NCBI GenBank assembly: GCA_944322945.1
Contig: CALUQN010000006.1
Location: 17,418-81,417, forward strand
DNA: 64,000 nucleotides
Source of the DNA: Candidatus Gastranaerophilales bacterium
Lineage (GTDB): Bacteria; Cyanobacteriota; Vampirovibrionia; Gastranaerophilales; Gastranaerophilaceae
Direction: 5' to 3'
Part shown: in pieces, positions 25,799-35,612 of the stretch
Layout of the letters: every line of letters begins with the position of its first letter
Numbering within the stretch: the first letter of the stretch is position 1
Translations under genes and position numbers: made by a program
Notes under the pieces: generated by a model
The model's database searches: none
Told to the model about the DNA's origin: nothing
What the model saw: only the letters and a program-made list of their open reading frames with translations

Positions 25799-28700
25799 AT
25801 GAGTGCTGAGGAATTTAATTATCAGTATATAAAAGATAGAGCCGGAGCGGGAAGCTGGCGCAGAGGTTATGAATACCATTTGAAAGATATGGTATATGAC
25901 ACTTACCCTGAAAAAAACTTTTACAAAGGCAAAGTAAAAGGTAATTTTCAGGAATATTACAATACTGATTTAATTTTTAAAAAGAACAAAGTTGAAGCCC
26001 GCTGCAATTGCCCATTGAAAGAAGAATGGTGCAAACACGCAGTAGCTGTAGGTTTAAGAGCAATTGACGAGCACGCTTATGAAGACTGGCTTGAGACAAA
26101 ATTCGGGATGGAATTTGATTTCCCGGACGAAAATACGGCTCTCACAACACCGCCGCAGGGGAATTACATTTTCCACTTTAACCCTAAGCGAAAAGCAAAT
26201 TTCTTTTCTATCCTTGTAATGTCAAGAGAAACAGGAAAAATTGTCAGACAAATTGAACCTATTCTCCGTGGTTTGATAGAAGCACAAAAACAGGATCCCT
26301 CTTTTGAGCTTAATAATACACAAAAAGTAGAGGTTGCCATATTTCAGCAGCTTTTAACAATTTCCAGACAGGACAAAAAAGCAGGCTGGTATGATATTCC
26401 GATTACAAAATTTGCACCGATGTTCAATCTTCTGGCTATGGCTGATGAAGTTCTGGATGAAAAAACAAAAGAACGCCTGAAATTTACAGATGAAGAATGG
26501 AAACTTGTACTTTATGTTAATACAGGCGCGTCCGGCACGCTTTTGCTTTCTCTTGAGTGGAAGCGGCCTGATAAGGAAGATGCTTATCCGCTGGAGGAGG
26601 TCAGATATTTTTCACGACACCTCAAATGGGGACGTTATAAAAATATTATTTTCCCGACGAATATAGCGATGCAAGCTATACCGCAAAATATTATCAAATC
26701 ATCGTTTACGGATTTGAAAGATTCAGAGGGCGGAAAATTTATCTACGAAGAACTGCCGAAGCTCCGTGAAATTATGGACGTCGTAATCGACGATAATATC
26801 AGCAAACTAATGCTGGAAGAACGCCCGCCAATCAAGGTTGTCACTCTCGGAATTGATTACGACCAGTCTCTAAAAGCGTCTTTGGAATTTGAATATGACG
26901 GCGTCCGTGTTCCGTTTTCCAAAACAAGTGATAAATCTCCATATATCACAGTCAAAAAGGCTGATGAGGATCTTATATACTGGGTAAAACGCAACACCCA
27001 GCATGAATTGGAGGCTTACCAGATGCTGCTGGCATGCAAGTTTGTACCGATGCAGACAAACAACCTTGCTCTGGAAAAGGAAAACGCTATAGATTTCTAT
27101 AACTACTATATGCACCAGGCTGATGATACATGGAAGTTTGAAGAAAAAGATGACATGTCGTTCTTCAAACTTATGGAAGAACCTTTCAGACTGTGTGCTA
27201 AAATTGATTTCAGTGAAGAAGCTCAGGATTGCTTTGACGTAAGTCTTTACGGTCAGGTCGGCGAAGAAATTATAAACTTTGACGATATATATGACACAAT
27301 TCAGAGCGGTGAAAAATATGCGCGTATCAGAAGCCTCGGTTTTGTCGAATATCCCGCGCAGGATATTTATGCAATGATGAAGGCGTTCAATTCGTTTGAC
27401 GTATACAGAACACCTGATAACAAATATACGGTTAAAACTTACCGCGCAGGTATTATCAACGAGCTGAAAAATTTGAATGTTGAACTTGTGTTGAGTGAAA
27501 ACTTTGAAAAATTCTGGTCACAGATGTCAACCTTCTCAACAAGTGAGGATTTAAAACTACCTAAAGGTATCAACGCTGATTTTCGTGAATACCAGGTCAA
27601 GGGTTTTGGCTGGCTGTGGTTTATGTATAAATACGGCTTGAACGGAATCCTTGCAGATGACATGGGGCTTGGTAAAACTTTGCAGGCTTTAACCGTGCTT
27701 GAAAAAGCAAAAGAAGAAGACGGACCTATGCCTACTCTTGTAATTTGCCCGACAACCGTTGTCTTCAACTGGGAATCAGAAATCCAAAAATTCGCACCTG
27801 GACTTACCTGCCTGAAACTGTCCGGCGTCGACAGAAAACAGTTTTTCAAAGAAATACCTAATTACGATGTTGTTATTACAAGTTATGCACTTGTAAGGCG
27901 CGATGTTGAAAAATTAAAAGCCTACAATTTCAGATACATAATTCTTGATGAATCACAAAATATTAAAAACGCAATGTCACAGACTGCGCAGGCAGTGAAA
28001 AAACTCAATGCGCAGCACAAACTTGCACTATCAGGTACGCCTATTGAAAATAAATTGGAAGAGTTATGGTCTGTATTTGATTTTCTTATGCCGGGATTTT
28101 TGTTTAATGTTGCGGAGTTTAACCACCGCTATGTTAACCCGATTATGGAAAGACAGGATAAAACCGTTGAAAAACGCCTTAAACTCCAGATTTATCCGTT
28201 TATCCTGCGCCGTATGAAACGTGATGTTGCAAAAGACCTGCCGGATAAAGTTGAAAATATTGCATACTGCGAACTTACTGATGAACAAAAAGACTTTTAT
28301 CTGCAAGTTCTTGACAGCACAAAAGAAGAATTGTTCAAATCTATTGAACAAAATGGACTTGAAAAGAGCAGATTGTCTATCTTCTCAGCACTTCTCAGAC
28401 TCCGTCAAATTTGCTGTCACCCGCGCCTTTACGACAAAGAAAATATTAAAAATATTACCTCAAGCGGTAAATTTGAAAAACTCAAAGTCTTGCTGGAAGA
28501 AATTATCTCTGAAGGTCACAGAATACTTTTGTTCAGCCAGTTTGTTGATATGCTTGACATAATCAAAGCCTGGCTGGAACGTGAAGATATACCGTATGAG
28601 TACCTGACAGGTAAAACAAAAGATCGTCAGGGTGCGGTTGAAAGATTTAATTCAACGCCGTCTATTCCGATATTCCTTATAAGTCTGAAAGCCGGAGGAA

Positions 28701-28975
28701 CAGGTTTGAACCTGACCGGTGCGGATTACGTAATCCACTACGACCCGTGGTGGAACCCTGCTGTTGAAGATCAGGCAACAGACAGAGCTTATCGTATCGG
28801 ACAGACAAAGAAAGTATTTGTTTACAGGCTTATTACGAAAAACACGGTTGAAGAAAAAATTCAAAAACTCAAAACAGTTAAGCGCAACCTTGTTGACAGT
28901 GTAATTTCTGTAGACAGAAATATTGTAAAATCCCTCACTATGGATGACATCAAAGAAATCTTTTCTGTAGACTAA
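25799..28975 (+). CDS. SNF2-family helicase with N-terminal SWIM zinc finger
   Basis: 1058 residues. N-terminal SWIM finger CNCPLKEEWCKHAVAV (about 79-94, C-x-C-x7-C-x-H). A long middle part follows, then a complete SNF2 ATPase from about residue 590: ADDMGLGKTLQAL (Walker A), LDESQNIKN (DExx motif, here DESQ), LSGTPIEN, and in lobe two LLFSQFVDMLDI, SLKAGGTGLNLTGADYV and DQATDRAYRIGQ. It is a double-strand DNA translocase probably acting on protein-DNA complexes; bacterial SWIM-SNF2 proteins have no settled role. Weak ribosome site. Confidence 0.95.
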   Translation: MSAEEFNYQYIKDRAGAGSWRRGYEYHLKDMVYDTYPEKNFYKGKVKGNFQEYYNTDLIFKKNKVEARCNCPLKEEWCKHAVAVGLRAIDEHAYEDWLETKFGMEFDFPDENTALTTPPQGNYIFHFNPKRKANFFSILVMSRETGKIVRQIEPILRGLIEAQKQDPSFELNNTQKVEVAIFQQLLTISRQDKKAGWYDIPITKFAPMFNLLAMADEVLDEKTKERLKFTDEEWKLVLYVNTGASGTLLLSLEWKRPDKEDAYPLEEVRYFSRHLKWGRYKNIIFPTNIAMQAIPQNIIKSSFTDLKDSEGGKFIYEELPKLREIMDVVIDDNISKLMLEERPPIKVVTLGIDYDQSLKASLEFEYDGVRVPFSKTSDKSPYITVKKADEDLIYWVKRNTQHELEAYQMLLACKFVPMQTNNLALEKENAIDFYNYYMHQADDTWKFEEKDDMSFFKLMEEPFRLCAKIDFSEEAQDCFDVSLYGQVGEEIINFDDIYDTIQSGEKYARIRSLGFVEYPAQDIYAMMKAFNSFDVYRTPDNKYTVKTYRAGIINELKNLNVELVLSENFEKFWSQMSTFSTSEDLKLPKGINADFREYQVKGFGWLWFMYKYGLNGILADDMGLGKTLQALTVLEKAKEEDGPMPTLVICPTTVVFNWESEIQKFAPGLTCLKLSGVDRKQFFKEIPNYDVVITSYALVRRDVEKLKAYNFRYIILDESQNIKNAMSQTAQAVKKLNAQHKLALSGTPIENKLEELWSVFDFLMPGFLFNVAEFNHRYVNPIMERQDKTVEKRLKLQIYPFILRRMKRDVAKDLPDKVENIAYCELTDEQKDFYLQVLDSTKEELFKSIEQNGLEKSRLSIFSALLRLRQICCHPRLYDKENIKNITSSGKFEKLKVLLEEIISEGHRILLFSQFVDMLDIIKAWLEREDIPYEYLTGKTKDRQGAVERFNSTPSIPIFLISLKAGGTGLNLTGADYVIHYDPWWNPAVEDQATDRAYRIGQTKKVFVYRLITKNTVEEKIQKLKTVKRNLVDSVISVDRNIVKSLTMDDIKEIFSVD

Positions 28976-28987
28976 ATGTACAGATAA

Positions 28988-29030
28988 AAACCCTCACCCC
29001 CGGCCCCTCTCCCAGAGGTAGAGGGGAGAG
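28988..29030 (+). repeat. Left inverted repeat (REP-like, CCCTCACCCC type)
   Basis: Begins AAACCCTCACCCC and ends AGAGGTAGAGGGGAGAG. Related but partial copies are at 43961-44030. Confidence 0.85.
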
Positions 29031-29031
29031 T

Positions 29032-29394
29032 TTACTTGATATTGTTATACGTATTTACTATATACTCTAACACATTATCTATATTATTAAAAATCTCATT
29101 ATTATAGATTCTTATTACAGTGAATCCCAGCTTTTTTAAAATATTTGTCCTTACTTCATCATATTTAATATTTTGATTTTCAGTATGCTGCGAGCCATCC
29201 AACTCTATTATTATTTTTTTATCAGCTATTAAAAAATCTACAATATATTTTCCTATCGGAACCTGTCTGCGTACTTTTATATTATTTAATCTACGATTAC
29301 GTAAATAAAACCATAATGTGCTTTCAGCATCACTTTGGTTGTTTCTTAATGCTTTTGCATTCTGTAATGATTTTTTCAAATAATATCTTTTCAC
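29032..29394 (-). CDS. DUF559 / Vsr-like endonuclease-domain protein
   Basis: 120 residues, almost only the domain. MKRYYLKKSLQNAKALRNNQ, then SDAESTLWFYLRNRRLNNIK and VRRQVPIGKYIVDFLIADKK, IIIELDGSQHTENQN. The motif E (SDAE)...D-F (VDFLI)...E-L-D-G-x-Q-H is that of the very-short-patch-repair-like nuclease fold, with catalytic Asp/Glu present. It lies inside the inverted repeats. Whether it cuts DNA is not shown for most members. Confidence 0.88.
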   Translation of the reverse strand: MKRYYLKKSLQNAKALRNNQSDAESTLWFYLRNRRLNNIKVRRQVPIGKYIVDFLIADKKIIIELDGSQHTENQNIKYDEVRTNILKKLGFTVIRIYNNEIFNNIDNVLEYIVNTYNNIK

Positions 29395-29525
29395 AATACA
29401 AAATTATCATAAATATTTACGCCCCTCTACTTTGTTGCGGCAACTTTGAACCAGTAAAATAGACGCCGTGTTGAGCAAGACGGTATGCAGGCACATGTTA
29501 ACAGCGTGGGTAAGAATTACTATCG

Positions 29526-29567
29526 CTCTCCCCTCTACCTCTGGGAGAGGGGCAGGGGTGAGGGTTT
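29526..29567 (-). repeat. Right inverted repeat (REP-like)
   Basis: Inverse of 28988-29030 with one substitution and one indel; ends AGGGGTGAGGGTTT. Confidence 0.85.
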
Positions 29568-29583
29568 AAAAATTTTCATATAA

Positions 29584-29617
29584 AAAGAGTCTGTAACTCG
29601 TCAGCTACAGACTCTTT
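29584..29617 (-). terminator. Terminator of the HU gene
   Basis: Perfect 12-bp stem AAAGAGTCTGTA / TACAGACTCTTT with a 10-nt loop, 20 bp past the HU stop. The A/T flanks allow termination both ways. Confidence 0.85.
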
Positions 29618-29637
29618 AAAATTTACACAGTTAAAGA

Positions 29638-29916
29638 CTATTTGCCGTTAACCATTTCTTTGAATTTTTTACCTGCAGAGAAAGCCGGAACTGTAGAAGC
29701 AGGGATTTTAAGTTCTTTGCCGGTTTGCGGGTTTCTGCCGATTCTAGCAGCTCTTTTGCGAGCTTCGAAAGTACCAAAACCAACTAAAGTAACTTTTTTG
29801 CCTTTAGAAACTGTTTTTTGGATAGTTTCAATCAAAGCGCCCAATACTTCAGCAGCTTCTTTTTGTGTAACACTAGCTTTTTTAGCAATCTCTTGTACTA
29901 ATTCTTCTTTGTTCAT
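29638..29916 (-). CDS. hup: HU-family DNA-binding protein
   Basis: 92 residues, typical HU. Nucleoid protein that bends DNA as a dimer. MNKEELVQEIAKKASVTQKE, then VTLVGFGTFEARKRAARIGR, NPQTGKELKIPASTVPAFSA: the GFGTF turn and the arm with RNPQTG are canonical. AAGGAG-type site. Single gene with its own terminator. Confidence 0.97.
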   Translation of the reverse strand: MNKEELVQEIAKKASVTQKEAAEVLGALIETIQKTVSKGKKVTLVGFGTFEARKRAARIGRNPQTGKELKIPASTVPAFSAGKKFKEMVNGK

Positions 29917-30114
29917 AATGTAAACTCCTTCTTCTTATGTACAAACCAATTATAGCTTATCTTTTTTAATTGGCAAGTGTTTTTAACTTATTTTAACATT
30001 TAAAACCTCTGAATGGTGGATAAATTAAACATTTCGCAACAAAAAGTAATTATTTTCTCAAATATTCTAACACTTTTGGCAGGTTTTTGATAAAATAAAT
30101 AATGGATTGGAATT

Positions 30115-31485
30115 TTGATAGAGGATAAAACAGAAAAAAGCATGAAAGAAAGAATCTTATTATTTATAATAGTTTTCGGACTTGGTGTTTTTATATACAT
30201 TTTCCAAAGTTATTTTAATACAGTATGGGGATTGGGATTTTTATGCGCACTGATGACATTGTATGCTGGTGTGACCACACTTGCGTCAAACATAAAAAAA
30301 AGACAGCTGGCAAAACATCCTGAAGTTGTTAACAATGACTATAAACCCTTTGTATCGGTCTTAATCCCATGTCACAATGAAGAAACCGTCATTGCGCATA
30401 CTGTAGAAAATATAAGGGCTATGGATTATGATAATTTTGAGATAATTTTAATAGATGACAGAAGCACAGACAGCACCGCACAAATTTTACAAGAACTTGA
30501 AAAAAAATATGATAATGTAAAAGCCTTAATCCGTCCGTCTGACGCTTTTCCCGGAAAATCAGCTGTTTTAAACGATGCCTATCAATATGCAAAAGGCGAG
30601 GCAATTCTTGTTTTTGACGCAGATGCAACTGTTGATTCAGATTTTCTCAAAAAACTTCTGCCAAAACTGGAGCCGAAAGACGTCGGAGCTGTTCAGGCAA
30701 GAAAGATTATAAGAAATAAAAGTTTTAATATACTTACACGCTGCCAGAACAACGAATACACAATGGATTCATATTTTCAGACAGGCAGAGACTCTGTTAA
30801 AGGCGCGGTAGAGCTCCGCGGTAACGGCGAATTGATTAAACGTCAGGCAATAGATGATATTGGAGGCTGGAACAATTATACAATCACCGACGACCTTGAC
30901 ATGTCAACAAGATTGCACATTAAGGGCTGGGACATCAGATTTTGTCCGGAGGCAAAAGTTTATGAAGAAGGGATAATTTACATCCGACCGCTCTTCCGTC
31001 AGCGGCGCAGATGGCTGGAAGGCACAATCAGACGTTACCTTGAATACTGCGGGGATGTTTTAACTTCAAAAAAAATGTCACTCCGTGCAAGTCTTGATAT
31101 GACAGCATATATTTCGCAGTTCATCATGCCCGGATGGTTCATTATGGAAATTTTAATCCGCGGATTTAAGGTGCTTGCAAAAGATGCCCCGACTCAAACT
31201 CTATATTCATCCATCATTATCGCATGTTTTATAGGGCTGGGATTTTTTATAGCCGCAAGATATGCCTTGAGACGGTATGATAACATTCCGAGGTTTGATG
31301 CGGCGTTTGAAGCTTTGGTAACATCGGTTTACCTGTTTATAATCTGGTTCCCGCTGGTGTTATTTATCTGCTTTAAGATTTTGTTCTGCAAAAAAGACAT
31401 GAACTGGGGTAAAACCGCACATGGACTGGTGCTTGAAGCCGAACAGGAAATGAGAGAAGAAAAAGAATTACAGAAAATAAAATAA
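30115..31485 (+). CDS. Membrane-bound family 2 glycosyltransferase
   Basis: 456 residues. Two N-terminal membrane helices (about 10-25, 30-50), a GT-A domain with [11 protein letters not shown] (about 82-92), [17 protein letters not shown] (D-x-D), TDDLDMSTR and QRRRWLEG (Q-x-x-R-W), then three or more C-terminal helices. This is the plan of processive synthases of the PgaC/cellulose-synthase type, so it probably makes or primes an exported polysaccharide. The start is unsure: TTG 30115 (GGATTGGA upstream) or ATG 30142. apt follows 17 bp later. Confidence 0.88.
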   Translation: MIEDKTEKSMKERILLFIIVFGLGVFIYIFQSYFNTVWGLGFLCALMTLYAGVTTLASNIKKRQLAKHPEVVNNDYKPFVSVLIPCHNEETVIAHTVENIRAMDYDNFEIILIDDRSTDSTAQILQELEKKYDNVKALIRPSDAFPGKSAVLNDAYQYAKGEAILVFDADATVDSDFLKKLLPKLEPKDVGAVQARKIIRNKSFNILTRCQNNEYTMDSYFQTGRDSVKGAVELRGNGELIKRQAIDDIGGWNNYTITDDLDMSTRLHIKGWDIRFCPEAKVYEEGIIYIRPLFRQRRRWLEGTIRRYLEYCGDVLTSKKMSLRASLDMTAYISQFIMPGWFIMEILIRGFKVLAKDAPTQTLYSSIIIACFIGLGFFIAARYALRRYDNIPRFDAAFEALVTSVYLFIIWFPLVLFICFKILFCKKDMNWGKTAHGLVLEAEQEMREEKELQKIK

Positions 31486-31502
31486 TCAGGAGAATAACTA
31501 AA

Positions 31503-32033
31503 ATGATTCAAACAATTGAAGATGTAAAGTCAAAAATCAGAGCAGTACCGGATTTTCCAAAACCCGGCATAATTTTCAGAGATATTACAACAGCATTCAA
31601 GGATGCAAAAACTTTGCAGACTATGATTGACTATTTTTGCGAACAGTTCAAAGATACAAAAATCGATTACGTTGCAGGTATTGAAAGCCGCGGATTTATT
31701 CTGGGGATGCCTATTGCATACAAATTAAACGCAGGATTTGTGCCTATAAGAAAACCGAACAAACTGCCAGCCGCAACATATTCGCAAGAATATGAACTTG
31801 AATACGGCACTGATAAAATAGAAGTTCACCAGGATGCCTTTGAGCAGGGCTCGAATGTTTTAATTGTGGATGACCTGCTTGCAACCGGCGGGACTGCAGA
31901 AGCAGCATGCAAACTTGTCAAAAAAACAGGTGCTAATCTTGTCGGTATTGCGTTTTTGATTGAATTAACAGACCTCAACGGCCGCGAAAAATTGACGGAT
32001 GCCCCGCAGATTATTTCCATGCTGAAATATTAA
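31503..32033 (+). CDS. apt: Adenine phosphoribosyltransferase
   Basis: 176 residues, standard length. It makes AMP from adenine and [23 protein letters not shown] (about 12-30) is the Apt N-terminal signature; ESRGFILG (about 61-68); the PRPP loop [16 protein letters not shown] (about 119-134). CAGGAG site before the ATG. Confidence 0.97.
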   Translation: MIQTIEDVKSKIRAVPDFPKPGIIFRDITTAFKDAKTLQTMIDYFCEQFKDTKIDYVAGIESRGFILGMPIAYKLNAGFVPIRKPNKLPAATYSQEYELEYGTDKIEVHQDAFEQGSNVLIVDDLLATGGTAEAACKLVKKTGANLVGIAFLIELTDLNGREKLTDAPQIISMLKY

Positions 32034-32079
32034 AATTAACAGATACCCTGTATCAATATTTCGTGCTAAAATTCCTGTT

Positions 32080-33159
32080 ATGGAAAGATTGCAAGATTTT
32101 GCCGATGAAATTAACAAATGTTCCAAATGTGGATTATGCCAGTCTGTTTGCCCTGTTTATAAAATTACGGGGAACGACTGTGCTGTTTCGCGCGGCAAAT
32201 TTGTTATGCTTGACGGCGTCTTAAAAGGTGACTTAAAGCTAAATAAAAACATTGAAAAATACCTTGATTTGTGCCTTAATTGCGGGAAATGCAAAAACTT
32301 TTGCCCGAGCAGTATTGACGTGTGCAAAATTTTTGCTGCAGCAAAAAATGAGTGTGCAAAAAAAAATATCCAAAGCAAATTTATATTTTTTCTTGAATCT
32401 AAATTTATATTTGGGAATTTGCTAAATATTTTAAAATCCTTAAAAAAAATCTTTTGGTGCAAACAGGCAGGCATGCCGGATAAAACTTTGAAACTTTTGT
32501 ATTTCAAAGGCTGCGTAAATGAAATCACAACTACGACAGACAGCTCGCTTTCTAAAATTCTAAAAAATACTGATATCCAAATAATCGAAAAAGATTTTGA
32601 CTGCTGCGGAACTCCTTTTCTGTCAAGCGGGAATTTAAAACGATATGAACAAGCCAGAGAACACAATCTCCGGCAAATAAAAAATACTGAATATGATTAC
32701 CTCGTAGCAGATTGTGCGAGCTGTCAGGACGCCCTGAACAATTACGGAGATGACATTTATTGCACAAACATTCTTGAAATTATCGCAGAACAAAAACTGA
32801 AATTTGTATATAAAAAGCCGCATAAAGTTACATTCCACAAACCATGCCATCTGCAAAACGATGATTTTGTGAAAAAACTTTTTGAAAAATGTGAAAATGT
32901 TGAATATGTAGAGATGAAAGATTACGATGAATGCTGCGGTTTTGCCGGTGAATTTGTCTTAAATAATTTTGCAATGTCACGTACTATATCAAATAAAAAA
33001 GCTGATAATGCTGTCAATTGTGGTGCAGACATAGTTTTGACAACTTGTCCGGCTTGTATTTTGGGACTGAAAGCAGGACTTTTAAACAGAAAATCAGCCC
33101 CAAAAGTAAAATCACTAATAGAGTTTTTGGCGGATGCTGACGAAATAATTAATTGTTAA
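32080..33159 (+). CDS. GlcF/heterodisulfide-reductase-type Fe-S oxidoreductase
   Basis: 359 residues. Two ferredoxin-like [4Fe-4S] sites: CSKCGLCQSVCPVYK (about 14-28) and CLNCGKCKNFCP (about 64-75). Two CCG-type domains follow: FKGCVNEITT ... DFDCCGTPFL (about 140-178) and CHLQND ... DYDECCGFAGEF (about 258-294). This is the layout of GlcF (glycolate oxidase Fe-S subunit), LutA/LldE and HdrB/D-like proteins. No glcD or lutB is next to it, so substrate and partner are unknown. The ATG is seven bases from a TAAAAT box, no ribosome site. Confidence 0.85.
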   Translation: MERLQDFADEINKCSKCGLCQSVCPVYKITGNDCAVSRGKFVMLDGVLKGDLKLNKNIEKYLDLCLNCGKCKNFCPSSIDVCKIFAAAKNECAKKNIQSKFIFFLESKFIFGNLLNILKSLKKIFWCKQAGMPDKTLKLLYFKGCVNEITTTTDSSLSKILKNTDIQIIEKDFDCCGTPFLSSGNLKRYEQAREHNLRQIKNTEYDYLVADCASCQDALNNYGDDIYCTNILEIIAEQKLKFVYKKPHKVTFHKPCHLQNDDFVKKLFEKCENVEYVEMKDYDECCGFAGEFVLNNFAMSRTISNKKADNAVNCGADIVLTTCPACILGLKAGLLNRKSAPKVKSLIEFLADADEIINC

Positions 33160-33181
33160 TATATGTAACAAAGCGTATAAT
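33153..33181 (+). promoter_or_regulatory. Sigma-70 promoter of the Ala-rich protein gene
   Basis: TTGTTA (33153-33158), 17 bp, TATAAT (33176-33181). The leader is about 70 nt and ends in an AGAAAGGTG ribosome site before 33259. The -35 box overlaps the stop of the previous gene. Confidence 0.7.
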
Positions 33182-33258
33182 ATATAGCAAAAAAAATTAT
33201 TTTCGTATTTTAATGGTAATACAAAACAATATATAGAAGTAGAAAGGTGTAATAAATT

Positions 33259-33831
33259 ATGCAAATGAACGTAACAGCCCCTGCATTTACAGGTAAAACC
33301 GCTTACACAAGACAAGGCAACGAGTACAACAAAACCAATACTTTCGCAAAAGTAGGTTTTGGCGTAGGACTTGCTGCAGCAGCTGGTGTAGCTGCTTATG
33401 ACAACAGAGAAGCTCTTGGTAAAGTTTTTACTAAAGAAAATGGTCAAAAAACATTAGACTCTATCAGTAAATTTTTCACAGAAACAATCCCGAATTTATT
33501 CAAAAAAGCTCCAAAAGTAGCAGAAGAAACCGCAGAAGCTGCAACAGCAGCAGTTGATGAAGCTATTGATGCTGCAGCAAAACCGGCAGCAGAAGCAGCT
33601 GAAGCAGTTGCAGATGCCGCTGCAGAAACAGCTAAAAAACCAAACAAAATTAAAGCTTTCTTTAATTCAATCGGAGAAGCTTTCAGCAAGATTGATATGA
33701 AAAAAGCTGGCAAAGCTACCGGTAAAATTGCAGTTATAGCTGCTCCGCTTGTTGTATTGACTGCCGCAGGCTTGATTGCTGATAAAGTTATCAACGGCAA
33801 AAAAGCTCGCGAAGCTGATTTGAATGCGTAG
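33259..33831 (+). CDS. Ala/Lys-rich unknown protein with N-terminal AFTG motif and two hydrophobic segments
   Basis: 190 residues. MQMNVTAPAFTGKTAYTRQG has the F-T-G motif. Hydrophobic stretches at about 33-48 (VGFGVGLAAAAGVAAY) and 157-172 (KIAVIAAPLVVLTAAGLIAD) flank a long Ala/Glu/Lys-rich helix (about 90-130) of the histone-H1-like or apolipoprotein-like type. Strong promoter and terminator suggest high expression. Not a known family; possibly a phasin-like or envelope protein. Confidence 0.7.
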   Translation: MQMNVTAPAFTGKTAYTRQGNEYNKTNTFAKVGFGVGLAAAAGVAAYDNREALGKVFTKENGQKTLDSISKFFTETIPNLFKKAPKVAEETAEAATAAVDEAIDAAAKPAAEAAEAVADAAAETAKKPNKIKAFFNSIGEAFSKIDMKKAGKATGKIAVIAAPLVVLTAAGLIADKVINGKKAREADLNA

Positions 33832-33859
33832 TTTAGTTGATTAAATAAGAGATATGCAG

Positions 33860-33889
33860 AAAAGACCCGAATATTATTCGGGGCTTTTT
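33860..33889 (+). terminator. Terminator of the Ala-rich protein gene
   Basis: AAAAGACCCGAAT / ATTCGGGGCTTTTT stem with a very short loop and a T-run, 28 bp after the stop. Confidence 0.85.
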
Positions 33890-33913
33890 CTATTTTTATT
33901 AATTAGCTTCCAC

Positions 33914-34085
33914 AAAAAAGTAATGTATTTTCGGAACACGAGCCTCACTGACGTTCGCGCTTTTTGCTCACTCGCGATTAACGGGTCTGGGCATTGCCTG
34001 CTTGTCTTGCTTCCGCAAGCCAACTCTGCAATGCCGGCGCCCTCAGCTCGTTCGCTCTATCGTCCTCAAATACATTTCATCTTTT
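33914..34085. repeat. Dispersed hairpin element, GGAACACG family, long form
   Basis: Arms AAAGTAATGTATTT and AAATACATTTCATCTTT enclose TCGGAACACG and TATCGTCCTC, as in the copy at 11877. The loops share ACTCGCGATTAACGGGTCTG and AGCTCGTTCGC. The arm change ATTATTT to TGTATTT is matched on the other side. Confidence 0.75.
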
Positions 34086-34111
34086 ACTTATATTCTTATT
34101 ATATTATTAAA

Positions 34112-35512
34112 TTATGCTTGCAGAATGTAATTCAAAAGAGTTCTTACCCCTGCACCTGTTGCACCCTTGATAAGCTCTTTCTGCGGTTTATCAAGGTAGG
34201 CAACGCCGGCGATATCAATGTGTGCCCATTTAACATCTTTTACAAATTCTTTTAAGAATACACCGGCAATAGAAGCTCCGCCGTTTCTTGAACCTGTATT
34301 TTTCATGTCGGCAATATCGCTTTTAAGGCTGTCTTTATATTCAGGGAAAAGCGGAAGTTTCCACATTGTTTCGCCGTTTTTGCATCCTGTTTCAATGAGT
34401 CTTGATATCATATCGTCATCGTTACCCATAATACCTGCGGCAATAGTTCCTAAAGCTACCATACATGCGCCTGTAAGAGTTGCGATATCAATTACTTCAT
34501 CAACTCCGAGTTCAGAGGCAAAACATAGAGCGTCAGCAAGTGTTAGTCTGCCTTCTGCGTCAGTGTTATCAACTTCAATGGTTTTGCCGTTTTTAGCTGT
34601 GAGAATATCGCCCGGTTTGTAGGATGAACCGCTTGGCATGTTTTCGCATGCTGCGATAATGCCGTGAACTTCAACCTGAGGATTAAAGTATTTTAACGCT
34701 CTCATTACTGCAAGAACGCATGCCGCGCCAGACATATCATCTTTCATTGTAAGCATTGATGCCGGCGGTTTGATATCAAGTCCGCCGCTGTCAAAGCAGA
34801 TACCTTTACCGATGATTGCGATTTTTTTCTTAGGATTTTCGCAATAATGTTTCATGTGGATAAATTTCGGAGGTTTAGGGCTGCCCTGTGCAACAGCAAG
34901 ATATGCACCCATTCCCATTTGTTTAATTTTTTCGTAATCAAAAACTTCAGTTTCAATTCCGTCAAAACTTTTTGCGTATTCAGCAAGCTTTTCAGGTGTT
35001 GCAAATTCTGCCGGCTCATTCGCCAAATCTCTTGCAAAATTCATTGCTTCCCCGAAGGTTCTGCCTGAATTTATTCCGTCTTCAGAAACATTTGACATCA
35101 TAATTTTTTCAACTCTGTCTGCTTTTTCTGATTTGTATTTGTCAAAAGCGTAGTTGCCAATCATAGCACCGATAGTTGCAGCCCAGCCGTAGTCAAACGG
35201 TGTTTCAAAATCATAACAGAGAGTTTTGGCTTTAATTTGCTGGCATTTTTTTATAGCTTTTGCAGAAATTTCTCTCATTTTATTTTCATTGAATTCATCA
35301 CGTTTACCCAAACCTATCACCAAAATTTTAGCGGCAGGTATTGCGCCGTATGTCTGGAGCAGGTATGTTTGACCGAATTTACCTTTAAATCCGTCTTTTT
35401 CTATTGCATAAGTATTTGCAATTTCATGTGCTGTTTGTTCGCCTTCATACAGACCTGCAACGATTACATCACATTCTGTGTTGCGCACATCTGATACAAT
35501 TTTAATTTCCAT
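34112..35512 (-). CDS. pepA: Leucyl aminopeptidase (M17)
   Basis: 466 residues from ATG 35512, which has a GGAGAG site; a longer reading from 35584 has none. Two-metal aminopeptidase, a hexamer in the cytoplasm. GKGICFDSGGLDIKP (about 243-257) and NTDAEGRLTLADAL (about 322-335) hold the metal ligands and catalytic Arg. An N-terminal macro-like domain is present. Some relatives also bind DNA; nothing here decides that. Confidence 0.95.
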   Translation of the reverse strand: MEIKIVSDVRNTECDVIVAGLYEGEQTAHEIANTYAIEKDGFKGKFGQTYLLQTYGAIPAAKILVIGLGKRDEFNENKMREISAKAIKKCQQIKAKTLCYDFETPFDYGWAATIGAMIGNYAFDKYKSEKADRVEKIMMSNVSEDGINSGRTFGEAMNFARDLANEPAEFATPEKLAEYAKSFDGIETEVFDYEKIKQMGMGAYLAVAQGSPKPPKFIHMKHYCENPKKKIAIIGKGICFDSGGLDIKPPASMLTMKDDMSGAACVLAVMRALKYFNPQVEVHGIIAACENMPSGSSYKPGDILTAKNGKTIEVDNTDAEGRLTLADALCFASELGVDEVIDIATLTGACMVALGTIAAGIMGNDDDMISRLIETGCKNGETMWKLPLFPEYKDSLKSDIADMKNTGSRNGGASIAGVFLKEFVKDVKWAHIDIAGVAYLDKPQKELIKGATGAGVRTLLNYILQA

Positions 35513-35612
35513 ATAATGCTCTCCTTTTTTCAAGTTTATTATAGCACATTTATATACAGTGTAAATTATATTGCAAGGTAGCAAAAAATATCTTGCCGTG
35601 GTTTATATAGGT

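Larger units (their letters stand above)
28988..29567. mobile_element. 580-bp inverted-repeat-bounded unit carrying a DUF559 gene
   Basis: Left arm 28988-29030 (43 bp) and right arm 29526-29567 (42 bp) are inverted copies that differ by one substitution and one indel. Each arm is itself a hairpin (CCCCTC ... GAGGGG). The left arm ends one base from the DUF559 stop codon; the right arm is 132 bp beyond its start. The layout, one small nuclease-like gene between inverted REP-like palindromes, resembles REP-associated transposase (RAYT) units. Mobility is inferred; no target duplication is clear. Confidence 0.6.
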
